Shown: one piece after another, positions 8,923 to 17,341 of the stretch
Numbering within the stretch: position 1 is the first letter of the stretch
Layout of the letters: every line of letters starts with the position of its first letter
NCBI GenBank assembly: GCA_025352325.1
Contig: JANXTR010000001.1
Coordinates: 1 to 54,336, forward strand
Origin: Microbacteriaceae bacterium
GTDB lineage: Bacteria; Actinomycetota; Actinomycetes; Actinomycetales; Microbacteriaceae
Length of the DNA stretch: 54,336 bases
Direction: 5' to 3'
Program-made: the position numbers and the translations under genes
The notes under the pieces: model-generated
Databases searched by the model: none
What the model saw: the letters and a program-made list of their open reading frames with translations, nothing else
What the model was told of the DNA's origin: nothing

Positions 8923-9468
8923 TCAGAGACTCGCCAGCACCTGGTCCACGGTGGTGATCTCGATCAGCGGCGCGTAGAGGGCCATCGCATCGAGCGCCCG
9001 CTGATGGTCGTCCGTGCTGAGCCCGGCGCAGGCATCCGCCACCACCCGCACGTGCACGCCCGCGTCGGCCGCGGCGAGCGCGGTCGAGATCACGCAGCAG
9101 TCCGTCGAGACCCCGGTGAGCACCATCTCGGATGCCCCTCCCATCGCCGCCGCAAACCGCGCGTCCCACTTGCCGAAGGTGGGCCGCGTCTCGACGTGAG
9201 AAGCCGCCGCCGCGAACGGCTCCGTCAGCGCGTAGATCGGATCCCCATCAGGAACGAGGGCAAACGACCACTGCTCGTAGTACGAGATCCAGGCACCCTG
9301 CGGCTCGGCGGGGGCAACGAATCGCGTGAAGATCGCGCGGTCGCCGAACGCGGGCAGCAGCCGCTGGATGCCCGCGGAGGCGCGCTCGTACCCGGGGGTG
9401 AACCACTGACTCGAGGCTTCGCCGAAGATGACCTGCATGTCGATCGCGACGAGCCATGGCGAGCTCAC
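8923..9468 (-). CDS. Isochorismatase-family cysteine hydrolase
   Basis: 181 residues, the size of nicotinamidase-like hydrolases. The Asp-Lys-Cys triad is visible: VAIDMQVIF near residue 10, FGKWDARF near residue 99, and TGVSTDCCVISTALAAADAG near residue 130, with the cis-peptide VST before the cysteines. It hydrolyses an amide or similar bond, but the substrate cannot be read from sequence. GTG start 9468 overlaps the permease stop by 4 bases, so it is coupled to a nucleobase-type transporter; a product of nucleobase or nicotinamide breakdown is plausible. Confidence 0.85.
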   Translation of the reverse strand: MSSPWLVAIDMQVIFGEASSQWFTPGYERASAGIQRLLPAFGDRAIFTRFVAPAEPQGAWISYYEQWSFALVPDGDPIYALTEPFAAAASHVETRPTFGKWDARFAAAMGGASEMVLTGVSTDCCVISTALAAADAGVHVRVVADACAGLSTDDHQRALDAMALYAPLIEITTVDQVLASL

Positions 9469-10934
9469 GGCTCGACGCTCTCCTGCGCCTTGATCGAGGC
9501 ACGCCCGAGGATCAGGTAGCCCACAAAGCCGACCGCTAGCGCGACCAGCACACCCAGGTTCGAGCCGCCCCAGTTGACGCGGAAGTCGCCTTTCTCCGGC
9601 CCGAACAGGTAGCCCTCCCAGCCCAGCCACGGTGCGTAGCCGTTGGTGACCAGGCCCCAGCCGAGCACGGTGCCAACGACCAGAAGCCCGATGGCCAACC
9701 ACCGCACACTTCCGTAGCGCCCCCGACGGTCGTACAGATCCTTCTCGGCGAGGTCCTTCTTGCGCAGAATCACGTCGGCCACGAAGATCCCGCACCAGGC
9801 GGCGATCGGTACGCCGAGCGTGATGAGGAAGCCCTGGAACGGACCGAAGAAGTCCCCGGCGAAGAACAGCACGTAGATCGAGCCGAGCACCATGATGACT
9901 CCGTCGACGCCCGCCGCCGCCGGACGCGGGATCTTGAGACCGACCGCGAGCAGGGCAAGGCCCGAGGAGTAGATGTCCATGACGGCGCCGGCGATCAAAC
10001 CGAGCACGACGACGATGGCGAACGGGATGATGAACCACGGCTGCGTGAGCGGGATCAGTGGTCCGAGCGAGTACGAGCCGATCGCGTCGGACAGCTTCTT
10101 CGAGGAGCCGGCGAGCAGCAGGCCGAAGACGAGCAGCACCGAGGGCGCGAGGGCCGCGCCGAGGGTGGTCCACCCGATGACGCCCTTGCCGCTGGATCCG
10201 CGCGGCAGGTAGCGGGAGTAGTCCGCGCCGGCGTTGACCCAGCCGAGGCCGAATCCGGTCATCATGAAGACCAGGGCTCCGACCACCAGCGCAAACGGCC
10301 CGGCGGGTGTCGCCATCACCTTGCCGAAGTCGATGAGCGGCAGGATCGTGACCAGGTAGACCACAGTGACCACACCGGTCACGATCGTGATCACGAGCTG
10401 CAGACGCATGATCAGCTGGAATCCGAAGATGCCGAACACCACGACGATCCCGGCGACGACGATCAGCGACACGATCTTGGTGACGGGGCTGCCGGCCGGT
10501 CCGCCGAGGGCGGCGACGGTGGCGTCCACCGCGTAGACCGCGCTGACGGTCAGGACCGTTTCCCACCCGACGGTGAGGATCCACGAGAGCAGAGCGACTA
10601 CACGGGCACCGTCGACGCCGAACATCGTCCGGCTGAGCACCATCGTGGGCGCCGAGCCGCGCTTGCCGGCCAACGAGACCACACCGACCAGGAAGAACGA
10701 GACGACGATACCGATGACACCGACGATGAGGGCCTGCCAGAACGAGATCCCGAAGCCCAGCACGTACGCGCCGTACGCGATCGCGAACACCGACACATTG
10801 GCCGCGAACCACGGCCAGAATAGCCCGGACGGCCTGCCCGTCCGCTCGCTCTCGGCGATCGTCTCCAGTCCGGTGAGCTCGATGCCGTTCTTGGTGGGAG
10901 TGGGAGTGGGCGTGGCGGGTGCGTCCGTCGTCAT
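9465..10934 (-). CDS. NCS1-family cytosine/purine permease
   Basis: 489 residues with about twelve membrane helices. An N-terminal Thr/Pro-rich cytosolic tail leads to the family opening GLETIAESERTGRPSGLFWPWF and the helix-1 pattern VSVFAIAYGAYVLGFG. GSAPTMVLSRTMFGVDGARVV and GLGWVNAGADYSRYLP are typical NCS1 (CodB-like) marks. It imports a nucleobase or related ring by cation symport. It is co-translated with a cysteine hydrolase, which may act on the imported compound. Exact substrate unknown. Confidence 0.88.
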   Translation of the reverse strand: MTTDAPATPTPTPTKNGIELTGLETIAESERTGRPSGLFWPWFAANVSVFAIAYGAYVLGFGISFWQALIVGVIGIVVSFFLVGVVSLAGKRGSAPTMVLSRTMFGVDGARVVALLSWILTVGWETVLTVSAVYAVDATVAALGGPAGSPVTKIVSLIVVAGIVVVFGIFGFQLIMRLQLVITIVTGVVTVVYLVTILPLIDFGKVMATPAGPFALVVGALVFMMTGFGLGWVNAGADYSRYLPRGSSGKGVIGWTTLGAALAPSVLLVFGLLLAGSSKKLSDAIGSYSLGPLIPLTQPWFIIPFAIVVVLGLIAGAVMDIYSSGLALLAVGLKIPRPAAAGVDGVIMVLGSIYVLFFAGDFFGPFQGFLITLGVPIAAWCGIFVADVILRKKDLAEKDLYDRRGRYGSVRWLAIGLLVVGTVLGWGLVTNGYAPWLGWEGYLFGPEKGDFRVNWGGSNLGVLVALAVGFVGYLILGRASIKAQESVEP

Positions 10935-10990
10935 TTGATCACCGTACCGCGAGCACGGCCCACGGCGTCAGAGCCAGAAACCGGGCGCCA

Positions 10991-12190
10991 TCAACCGGGG
11001 TGCAGCGTGATCCGCCGCCGGTCGGTGACGAGCACGAAGACCACTCCGGCGAGCACGAGCACCACGGCGGCCCCCGGCAGCACCCGGATTCCGTAGCCGT
11101 CGAGCAACACCCCACCGAACAGGGCGCCACCGCCGATGGCCACGTTGAACGAGATCGTGGTCCAGGCGGAGGCGATGTCGCGCACCCGCAGCGACGAGGA
11201 GTGCAGCATCCGGGTCTGCAGCAGCGAGGGCAGGCCGCCGAACGCGACGCTCCACGCGATCATCCCCGCCACCGTGGCTGCCGGCGACCCAGCCGCGAAC
11301 AGGGCCAGCGAGGTCAGGGCCGCCGCGGTCGCAAGAGCCATGACGATGACGGCGCCCCGCGGGAAGCGGTCGCCGAAGACACCGGCAAGCACGAGGCCGA
11401 TCGCGCCAGCGGCGCCGTACCCGAACAGCAGACCACTCACGTCGCCGACGGGGATCGTCCCCACCTGCGTCGCCCAGGGGACGATGTAGGTGTAGAAGGT
11501 GTTGTGCCCCACCGCGATCAGCAGGATGCTCGCACTGACGATCACGATCGCGGGGACAGTCGGATCCCGCCGAGCGGGCAACAGGATCTCACCGGTCTTC
11601 AGCTCCACCAGGTGCGACACCTGCGGGAGCGCGACGAGAGTCAACAGCAGGAACACCAGCACGACCCCGGCCATCACCTCGAACGCGAGCCGCCAGCCGA
11701 AGGCATGCCCGAGCGCGGTGCCGAAGGGCACGCCGAGGATGAAGGCGGCCGTCACCCCCGCGCCCGTGACCGCCATCGCGCGTGACAGCTGGTGTCGCGG
11801 AACGAGGCGAGACGCGTACGGTCCGGCCGCCGACCAGAACAGCCCGTGCGCGAGACCGCCGAGCACGCGCGCTGCGGCGAGCAAGCCGTAGCTGGGCGCG
11901 ATGCCGGCGAGGGCGGTCGCCACGACCAGCACTCCGAGCATCGACACCATGAGCCACTTGCGCGGAATCCGCTGCGTGAGCGTGGTCAGGGGCGCCGCGC
12001 TCACCACGACGGTGGTCGCGAACAGGGTGACGAGCAGCCCCACCTGGGATTCGGAGACGTTCAGCTCGCCCGCGATATCGGGCAGCAGGCCCGTCGGCAG
12101 GAACTCACTCGACACGGTGGCGAAGATCGCGCCCGAGATGACGAGCAGTCGGAAGACCGGGAATCTGGTCCTCGAGTCCGCCGCCGTCAC
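10991..12190 (-). CDS. MFS exporter, copy 1 of a tandem pair
   Basis: 399 residues with twelve predicted helices, of the drug/sugar exporter group (DHA1, AraJ/Cmx-like). Motifs are SSEFLPTGLLPDIAGELNVSESQVG in helix 1-2 and the loop TQRIPRKWLM between helices 2 and 3. GTG start 12190 lies 8 bases after a TAGGCT -10 box, so the message is probably leaderless. The neighbour at 12219-13418 has exactly the same length and very similar sequence. The exported compound is unknown. Confidence 0.88.
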   Translation of the reverse strand: MTAADSRTRFPVFRLLVISGAIFATVSSEFLPTGLLPDIAGELNVSESQVGLLVTLFATTVVVSAAPLTTLTQRIPRKWLMVSMLGVLVVATALAGIAPSYGLLAAARVLGGLAHGLFWSAAGPYASRLVPRHQLSRAMAVTGAGVTAAFILGVPFGTALGHAFGWRLAFEVMAGVVLVFLLLTLVALPQVSHLVELKTGEILLPARRDPTVPAIVIVSASILLIAVGHNTFYTYIVPWATQVGTIPVGDVSGLLFGYGAAGAIGLVLAGVFGDRFPRGAVIVMALATAAALTSLALFAAGSPAATVAGMIAWSVAFGGLPSLLQTRMLHSSSLRVRDIASAWTTISFNVAIGGGALFGGVLLDGYGIRVLPGAAVVLVLAGVVFVLVTDRRRITLHPG

Positions 12191-12198
12191 GATCCTCG

Positions 12199-12204
12199 AG
12201 CCTA
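12199..12204 (-). promoter_or_regulatory. Extended -10 box of MFS copy 1 (leaderless)
   Basis: On the minus strand TAGGCT is followed by CGAGGATC and then the GTG start. The same arrangement, TAGGCTCGAAGATCGTG, precedes copy 2, so the duplication included the promoter. No Shine-Dalgarno sequence is present. Confidence 0.5.
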
Positions 12205-12218
12205 GCGAGAGATCGCGA

Positions 12219-13418
12219 TCAGCCAGGATGGATGGCGATCCGCCGCCGGTCCGTCAGGAGCACGAACACGAACCCGGCCAGCACGATGACGACGCCAGCC
12301 CACGGCAGAACGCGGATACCGAAGTGGTCGAGCAGCACGCCCCCGACCAGCGCACCGCCGCCGATCGCGAGGTTGAACGCGATCGTGGTCCAGGCCGCCG
12401 CGGTGTCGCGCAGGCGCAGCGAGGCGGAGTGCAGCATCCGGGCATGCAGCAGCGGCGGGAACGCGCCGAACGCGACACTCCAGATCGCAGCGAAGACGAA
12501 CACGGCGCGCAGCGAGCCGGGGCCGAACGAGGCGAGCAGGATGAGGCCGACCGCGATGCCGCCGCCCGCCACGAGCGGTGCGGCCCGGGGGAAGCGGTCC
12601 CCGTATATCCCAGCGAGCAGCAGCCCGACGGCGCCTGCGGCGCCGTACACGAGCAGAAACACGCTGATCACGTCGGGCGGGATGGTTCCCACCTGAGTCG
12701 CCCACGGGACGATGTAGATGTAGAAGGCGTTGTAGCCGAGCATGAACAGGAAGATCGTGACCGCGACGATGACCACAGCGGGCACCGTCTTGTCTCGGCG
12801 CAGCGGCAGCACGATCTCGCCCGTCACCGTCGGCACGATGTGCTCGACCGGCGGCAGCGCCACGATGACCAGCAGCAAGAAGAGCACGACGACCCCGGCC
12901 ATCACCCCGAACGCGAGGCGCCAGCCGAGCGCATGACCGAGCGCGGTGCCCAGCGGCACCCCGAGGATGAACGCGGCCGTTCCTCCGGCGTTGGTCACCG
13001 CCAGTGCGCGCGAGAGCTGGTGGCGCGGCACAATGCGGCTGGCGTATGGGCCGGTGACCGACCAGAAGAGCCCGTGTGCGAGCCCTCCAAGGATGCGGGC
13101 TCCCGCCAGGAACTCGTAGCTCGGCGACAGCGCCGCGAGCACGTTCGCCACCGCGAACACCGCGAGCGTCGCCACCATCAGCCACTTGCGCGGGAAGCGG
13201 TGGGTCAGTGCGGTCAGCGGGGCGGTGCTGAGCACCACGGTGAACGCGAAGAGGGTGACGAGCAGGCCGACCCGCGACTCCGAGACGTGCAGCTCGCCGG
13301 CGATGTCGGGCAGCAACCCGGTCGGCAGGAACTCGCTCGACACCGAGACGAACACCGCGCCCGTGATCACCAGCAGCCGGAAGATCGGAAAGCGGCGAGT
13401 CGGGGCAGCGGTGGTCAC
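12219..13418 (-). CDS. MFS exporter, copy 2 of a tandem pair
   Basis: 399 residues, twelve helices, colinear with copy 1 from FPIFRLLVITGAVFVSVSSEF to the final LTDRRRIAIHPG (copy 1: VTDRRRITLHPG). It belongs to the DHA1-like exporter group with the THRFPRKWLM loop motif. Only 28 bases separate its end from the start of copy 1. Each copy has its own -10 box, so they may be expressed separately. Divergence is largest in the central loop around residues 190-210, which may alter specificity. Confidence 0.88.
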   Translation of the reverse strand: MTTAAPTRRFPIFRLLVITGAVFVSVSSEFLPTGLLPDIAGELHVSESRVGLLVTLFAFTVVLSTAPLTALTHRFPRKWLMVATLAVFAVANVLAALSPSYEFLAGARILGGLAHGLFWSVTGPYASRIVPRHQLSRALAVTNAGGTAAFILGVPLGTALGHALGWRLAFGVMAGVVVLFLLLVIVALPPVEHIVPTVTGEIVLPLRRDKTVPAVVIVAVTIFLFMLGYNAFYIYIVPWATQVGTIPPDVISVFLLVYGAAGAVGLLLAGIYGDRFPRAAPLVAGGGIAVGLILLASFGPGSLRAVFVFAAIWSVAFGAFPPLLHARMLHSASLRLRDTAAAWTTIAFNLAIGGGALVGGVLLDHFGIRVLPWAGVVIVLAGFVFVLLTDRRRIAIHPG

Positions 13419-13426
13419 GATCTTCG

Positions 13427-13432
13427 AGCCTA
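13427..13432 (-). promoter_or_regulatory. -10 box of MFS copy 2 (leaderless)
   Basis: TAGGCT on the minus strand, 8 bases before GTG 13418, in the same context as the box of copy 1. The divergent purU promoter lies within 40 bases. Confidence 0.5.
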
Positions 13433-13465
13433 GTGAGCCGTGGAGGCCGGTCGCTCGCGCGCCGA

Positions 13466-13471
13466 TACGCT
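13466..13471 (+). promoter_or_regulatory. -10 box of purU (leaderless)
   Basis: GATACGCT ends 6 bases before GTG 13478, which puts the expected transcript start at or next to the start codon. There is no ribosome binding site. This supports GTG 13478 over the longer open frame that starts at 13433. Confidence 0.45.
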
Positions 13472-13477
13472 GAATCC

Positions 13478-14335
13478 GTGCCCACTCCCCTGACCCACTG
13501 GATCGTCACCCTCGTGTGCGAGGACCGGCCGGGCATCGTCCACGCGGTCAGCGGCGCGATCGTCGAGGCACAGGGCAATATCACCGAGTCGCAGCAGTTC
13601 TCGAGCGCCGACACCGGCACCTTCTTCATGCGGCTGCAGGTCGAATCGGCGGCCTCCCGGACTGACTTCGAGGCGGCACTCCTCCCCGTGACCGAGCGAT
13701 ACCGGATGCGGTGGCAGCTCGATGTCGTCGGTCGCCCCATGCGCACCCTGGTGCTCGTCTCCACCGCCGCCCACGCACTGAACGATCTACTCTTTCGCCA
13801 ACGGGCCGGGCAGCTCGCCGTGGATCTCCCCGTCGTCCTCGGCAACCACCCCGACCTCGGCGAGCTCGCCGCGTTCTACGACGTGCCGTTCGAGGCGCAC
13901 ACCGTCTCCGACCCCGATCAGAAGGCCGCATTCGAGCGCCGCGTGCTCGAGGTCGTCGACGAGAATGACATCGAGTTGGTCGTGCTGGCCCGCTACATGC
14001 AGATCCTCTCCCCCGAGTTCTGCCACGAGCTCAGCGGGCGGATCATCAACATCCATCACTCCTTCCTCCCCGGCTTCAAAGGCGCGAATCCCTACAAGCA
14101 GGCGCACGCCCGCGGCGTGAAGCTCATCGGGGCCACCGCGCACTTCGTCACGAGCGACCTCGACGAGGGGCCGATCATCGAGCAGAACGTCGTGCGCGTC
14201 GATCACTCGCGCAGCGCCTCGGAACTGGTCGCGATCGGACAGGACGAGGAGTCCCGCACGCTCACCCAGGCGGTCAAATGGTTCTCGGAGCACCGGGTGC
14301 TGCTCGACGGAGCGCGGACGATCATCTTCCGATGA
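13478..14335 (+). CDS. purU: Formyltetrahydrofolate deformylase
   Basis: 285 residues. PurU hydrolyses 10-formyl-THF to THF and formate. An N-terminal ACT domain (VTLVCEDRPGIVHAVSGAI, residues 8-26) precedes a formyltransferase-like domain with LARYMQILSPEF, the catalytic HHSFLPGFKGANPYKQA and the C-terminal DLDEGPIIEQ. It is the third folate one-carbon gene within 8 kb, after folD and glyA. The stop overlaps nagA (ATGA), so the two are translationally coupled although the pathways differ. Confidence 0.95.
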   Translation: MPTPLTHWIVTLVCEDRPGIVHAVSGAIVEAQGNITESQQFSSADTGTFFMRLQVESAASRTDFEAALLPVTERYRMRWQLDVVGRPMRTLVLVSTAAHALNDLLFRQRAGQLAVDLPVVLGNHPDLGELAAFYDVPFEAHTVSDPDQKAAFERRVLEVVDENDIELVVLARYMQILSPEFCHELSGRIINIHHSFLPGFKGANPYKQAHARGVKLIGATAHFVTSDLDEGPIIEQNVVRVDHSRSASELVAIGQDEESRTLTQAVKWFSEHRVLLDGARTIIFR

Positions 14336-15489
14336 CCATCCTGCTGCACTGCGCGCACCGCATCGACGAACTCGGTGAAGTGCCGGATGCCTGGGTGGTC
14401 TTCGACGGCGGAGTGATCGCGGCATCCGGCTCGGGGCTGTCGACGGCTCCGGATGTGCCCGCCCGCGTCGACCTCGGCGGAGCACGGCTCGTGCCCGGAT
14501 TCCTCGATCTGCACGGGCACGGCGGCGGCGGGCACGCCTACGACGACGGAGGCGCTGAGCTGCTCGCGGCTCTCGCGGCCCACCGCGCCCACGGCACGAC
14601 CCGCTCGGTCATCAGCCTGGTGGCGAACCCCCTCGGCAAGTTGCGCGAGCGCCTGTCCGAGATCGCCGCGCTGACCGCTCTCGACCCGCTCGTGCTGGGC
14701 TCGCATCTCGAGGGCCCGTTCCTCGCACCGGGGCAGCGCGGCGCGCATCACCCCGACTTCCTGCGCCTGCCCGACCCGACTGCGCTCGACACCCTGCTCG
14801 CGGCGGCCGACGGCACGCTCCGGCAGCTCACCCTCGCGCCCGAGCTACCGGGTGCGCTCGAGCTGATCGGCGAGCTGGTGGCGTCCGGCGTCACGGTCGC
14901 CGTCGGGCACACCGAGGCCGATCTCGAGACCGCGCGCGCCGCGTTCGATGCGGGAGCACGGATGCTGACGCACGCGTTCAACGCGATGCCCGGCATCCAC
15001 CACCGCGCGCCAGGTCCGGTGCTGGCAGCCCTGGACGACCCTCGCGTCACCCTGGAGCTCATCCTCGACGGCCAGCACGTGCACCCGGAGGTCGCAGCGC
15101 TGCTCTTCACAGCGGCTCACGACGCGGACGGTCGGGGACGCGTCGCCCTCATCACCGACGCGATGGCCGCCGCCGGTGCCGCGGACGGCGACTACCGCCT
15201 GGGCTCCCTCAACGTCTCGGTGCGCGAGGGCTTGGCTGTGCTCTCGGGCACCTCCCGCATCGCCGGCTCGACCCTCACCCAGGATGTCGCCCTTCGCCAC
15301 GCGATCGACCTCGTCGGCCTGCCGCCCGCGGTGGCGGTCGCGGCGCTCACCGCGGTCCCGGCACGTGCCCTCGGACTCGGCGACCGCTTCGGCCTCCTCG
15401 AGCCCGGTTACGCCGCCGACGCGGTGGCCCTCGCCCCGGACGGCTCCGTGCTGCGCGTCTGGGCCGACGGCCGCGAGCTCACGGCCTGA
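14332..15489 (+). CDS. nagA: N-acetylglucosamine-6-phosphate deacetylase
   Basis: 385 residues of the amidohydrolase fold. NagA converts GlcNAc-6-P to glucosamine-6-P and acetate. Metal and substrate motifs: LDLHGHGGGG near residue 60, SHLEGPFLAPGQRGAH near 125, VAVGHTEADLETA near 190, THAFNAMPGIHHRAPG and ITDAMAAAG. Its product is the substrate of NagB, encoded convergently 150 bases away; the kinase and uptake genes follow on the same minus strand, so the route is complete within 10 kb but split between two operons. Confidence 0.95.
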   Translation: MTILLHCAHRIDELGEVPDAWVVFDGGVIAASGSGLSTAPDVPARVDLGGARLVPGFLDLHGHGGGGHAYDDGGAELLAALAAHRAHGTTRSVISLVANPLGKLRERLSEIAALTALDPLVLGSHLEGPFLAPGQRGAHHPDFLRLPDPTALDTLLAAADGTLRQLTLAPELPGALELIGELVASGVTVAVGHTEADLETARAAFDAGARMLTHAFNAMPGIHHRAPGPVLAALDDPRVTLELILDGQHVHPEVAALLFTAAHDADGRGRVALITDAMAAAGAADGDYRLGSLNVSVREGLAVLSGTSRIAGSTLTQDVALRHAIDLVGLPPAVAVAALTAVPARALGLGDRFGLLEPGYAADAVALAPDGSVLRVWADGRELTA

Positions 15490-15641
15490 GTGCCTGCTGG
15501 CCGCATGCTCGCCGCGACCACAACCCGCGGCGCTGACCGGGCGGGGTCAGTTCCTCCCCGCATACGAGGACCAGCAGAGCGCGACGGCGTGCACGTCGCG
15601 CGCAGCGGGCACGCCGCAGAAACGGCGGCGCACCAAAGGAA

Positions 15642-16412
15642 CTAGCGCTCGAAGTCAAGCCGGTTGTCCCACGCGAAGCGGTAGTAGTCGGCGTGCTGCA
15701 GCTGCGAGGCGGCCGCCTCGTCGACGATGACGGTGACCAGCGGATGCAGTTGGATGGCCGATCCCGGCAGCGACGACGACACCGGCCCTTCGACCGCCCC
15801 CGCGATCGCCGCGGCCTTGGAATCGCCGAACGCGAAGAGCAGCAGGTGACGCGCGCGCAAAATCGTGCCGAGCCCCTGGGTGAGGCAGTGTCGCGGCACG
15901 TCATCAAGCGAGTCGAAGAACCGCGCGTTGTCGAGTCGGGTCTGCTCGGTGAGGGTCTTCACGCGGGTCGCGGAGGCGAGGGAGGATCCAGGCTCGTTGA
16001 AGCCGATGTGACCGGTGCGTCCGATGCCGAGCACCTGCAGATCCACGCCCCCGGTGGCGGCGATGGCGGCCTCGTAGCGCGCGCCAGCCCCCTCGACCGG
16101 GCCTCCGTCATCCCCCGGCACGTGCACGAGAGCGGCGGTCAGCCCGAGGGGCTCCACCGCCTCGCGCGTGATGACGGTGCGGTAGCTCTGCGGGTGTCCC
16201 GCCGGCAGCCCGATGTACTCGTCGAGCGCGAAGCCGCGCACCCGACTCAGGTCGAGATCGCGGGCGGCGAGCGCCGTCCACAGCGGCAGGGGCGTCGAGC
16301 CGGTCGCCAGGCCGAGCACGGCATCCGGCCTGTCGGCGACCAGACGCGCGACGAACTCGGCGCCCAGTTCACCGGCCGAAACCGCCGACGGCAGGATCAC
16401 GACCTCTGCCAT
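15642..16412 (-). CDS. nagB: Glucosamine-6-phosphate deaminase
   Basis: 256 residues. NagB turns glucosamine-6-P into fructose-6-P and ammonia, feeding glycolysis. Motifs: LGLATGSTPLPLW near residue 35, GFALDEYIGLP near 65, LGIGRTGHIGFNEPGSS near 130. Start ATG 16412 shares one base with the stop of the ROK kinase gene. It is the last gene of the minus-strand amino-sugar operon. The frame is open upstream, but those codons lie inside the kinase gene. Confidence 0.95.
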   Translation of the reverse strand: MAEVVILPSAVSAGELGAEFVARLVADRPDAVLGLATGSTPLPLWTALAARDLDLSRVRGFALDEYIGLPAGHPQSYRTVITREAVEPLGLTAALVHVPGDDGGPVEGAGARYEAAIAATGGVDLQVLGIGRTGHIGFNEPGSSLASATRVKTLTEQTRLDNARFFDSLDDVPRHCLTQGLGTILRARHLLLFAFGDSKAAAIAGAVEGPVSSSLPGSAIQLHPLVTVIVDEAAASQLQHADYYRFAWDNRLDFER

Positions 16413-17341
16413 CAGACGGGCTCCACTTCCGAGGCGCGCTCTCCCACCAGGGCCGCCCCGACCGCGGCGACCGGACCGGCCGGAGCCAGCCCGATCCGCG
16501 AGGGGAGCTCCAGGGAGGCGAGGAACTGCGACTGCGCCGACCAGTCGGCGAGCACCCCGCGGATGGCGTCCACCAGCGGAACGCCGAGCGAGGTGATGCC
16601 TCCGCCGATCACGACATCGTCCACGTCGACAGTGAGGACGAGTACGCGAACGGCGGAGGCAACATTGTCGATGAAGCACTGACGCACTTCGATCGCGAGG
16701 GCGTCGCCGCGAGCGGCCGCCTCGAAGAGATCCTGGACGGGACGGGGATGCGTCGTGGGCCACTGGCGCGCGATCGCCGAACCGGACGCCACCATCTCGA
16801 GGCAACCGCGCTGCCCACACACGCACAGCGCGCCATCCGGGTCGACCGGGATGTGCCCGATCTCACCCGCTGTCCCCCGCGAGCCGCGCCACAGGCGCCC
16901 GCCCAGCACGAGGCCCGCGGCGAGGCCGGTGCCGAGGTTCAGGTAGGCCATCGAGTGATCCGGCGCGTGCCCGAGCAGGTGGAAGGCGCCAAGCGCCGCC
17001 GCGTTCACGTCGTTCTCGAGCCGCACCCGCACCCCGAGCCGCGCGGCCAGTTCGTCGCCGAGTGCGAGCCCATCGAGTCCCAGGTTCACGGCGTGGGCGA
17101 CACGGCCGGATGCCGGATCCACCGCCCCCGGAACGCCGACGCCGATGGCGCCGAAGTCGCGCGGCTCGGCTCCGACCCGCGCGGCGAGCGCCACCACCGC
17201 CTCCACCGTGGACGCGACGACAGCGTCACCGCCGAATCCGCTCGCCACGCGCACCGTATCGATCACCGATCCCGTGTCGTCGATCGCCACGGCCTCGGTC
17301 TTCGTCCCGCCGATGTCGACCCCGACCCGCAGCCCGCTCAC
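16412..17341 (-). CDS. ROK-family sugar kinase, probable N-acetylglucosamine kinase
   Basis: 309 residues. ATP loop VGVDIGGTKTEAV at residues 5-17, the second ATP motif LNLGTGLAAGLVLGG, the sugar-binding GEIGHIPV, and a zinc-binding ROK signature CVCGQRGCLE. It lacks the helix-turn-helix of ROK repressors, so it is an enzyme. Placement between NagZ and NagB suggests phosphorylation of GlcNAc released from imported sugars. GTG 17341 overlaps the nagZ stop (GTGA) and follows GAGGAGGAG. Confidence 0.88.
   Translation of the reverse strand: MSGLRVGVDIGGTKTEAVAIDDTGSVIDTVRVASGFGGDAVVASTVEAVVALAARVGAEPRDFGAIGVGVPGAVDPASGRVAHAVNLGLDGLALGDELAARLGVRVRLENDVNAAALGAFHLLGHAPDHSMAYLNLGTGLAAGLVLGGRLWRGSRGTAGEIGHIPVDPDGALCVCGQRGCLEMVASGSAIARQWPTTHPRPVQDLFEAAARGDALAIEVRQCFIDNVASAVRVLVLTVDVDDVVIGGGITSLGVPLVDAIRGVLADWSAQSQFLASLELPSRIGLAPAGPVAAVGAALVGERASEVEPV

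Noticed and set aside
8923-10812. 629-codon frame as a permease-hydrolase fusion
   Set aside because: The permease is coded in a different frame with clear NCS1 motifs; the hydrolase starts at GTG 9468 by overlap.
15490-15641. Terminator between nagA and nagB
   Set aside because: Only weak, distant complementary words (CTGCTGG/CCAGCAG); no compact hairpin.
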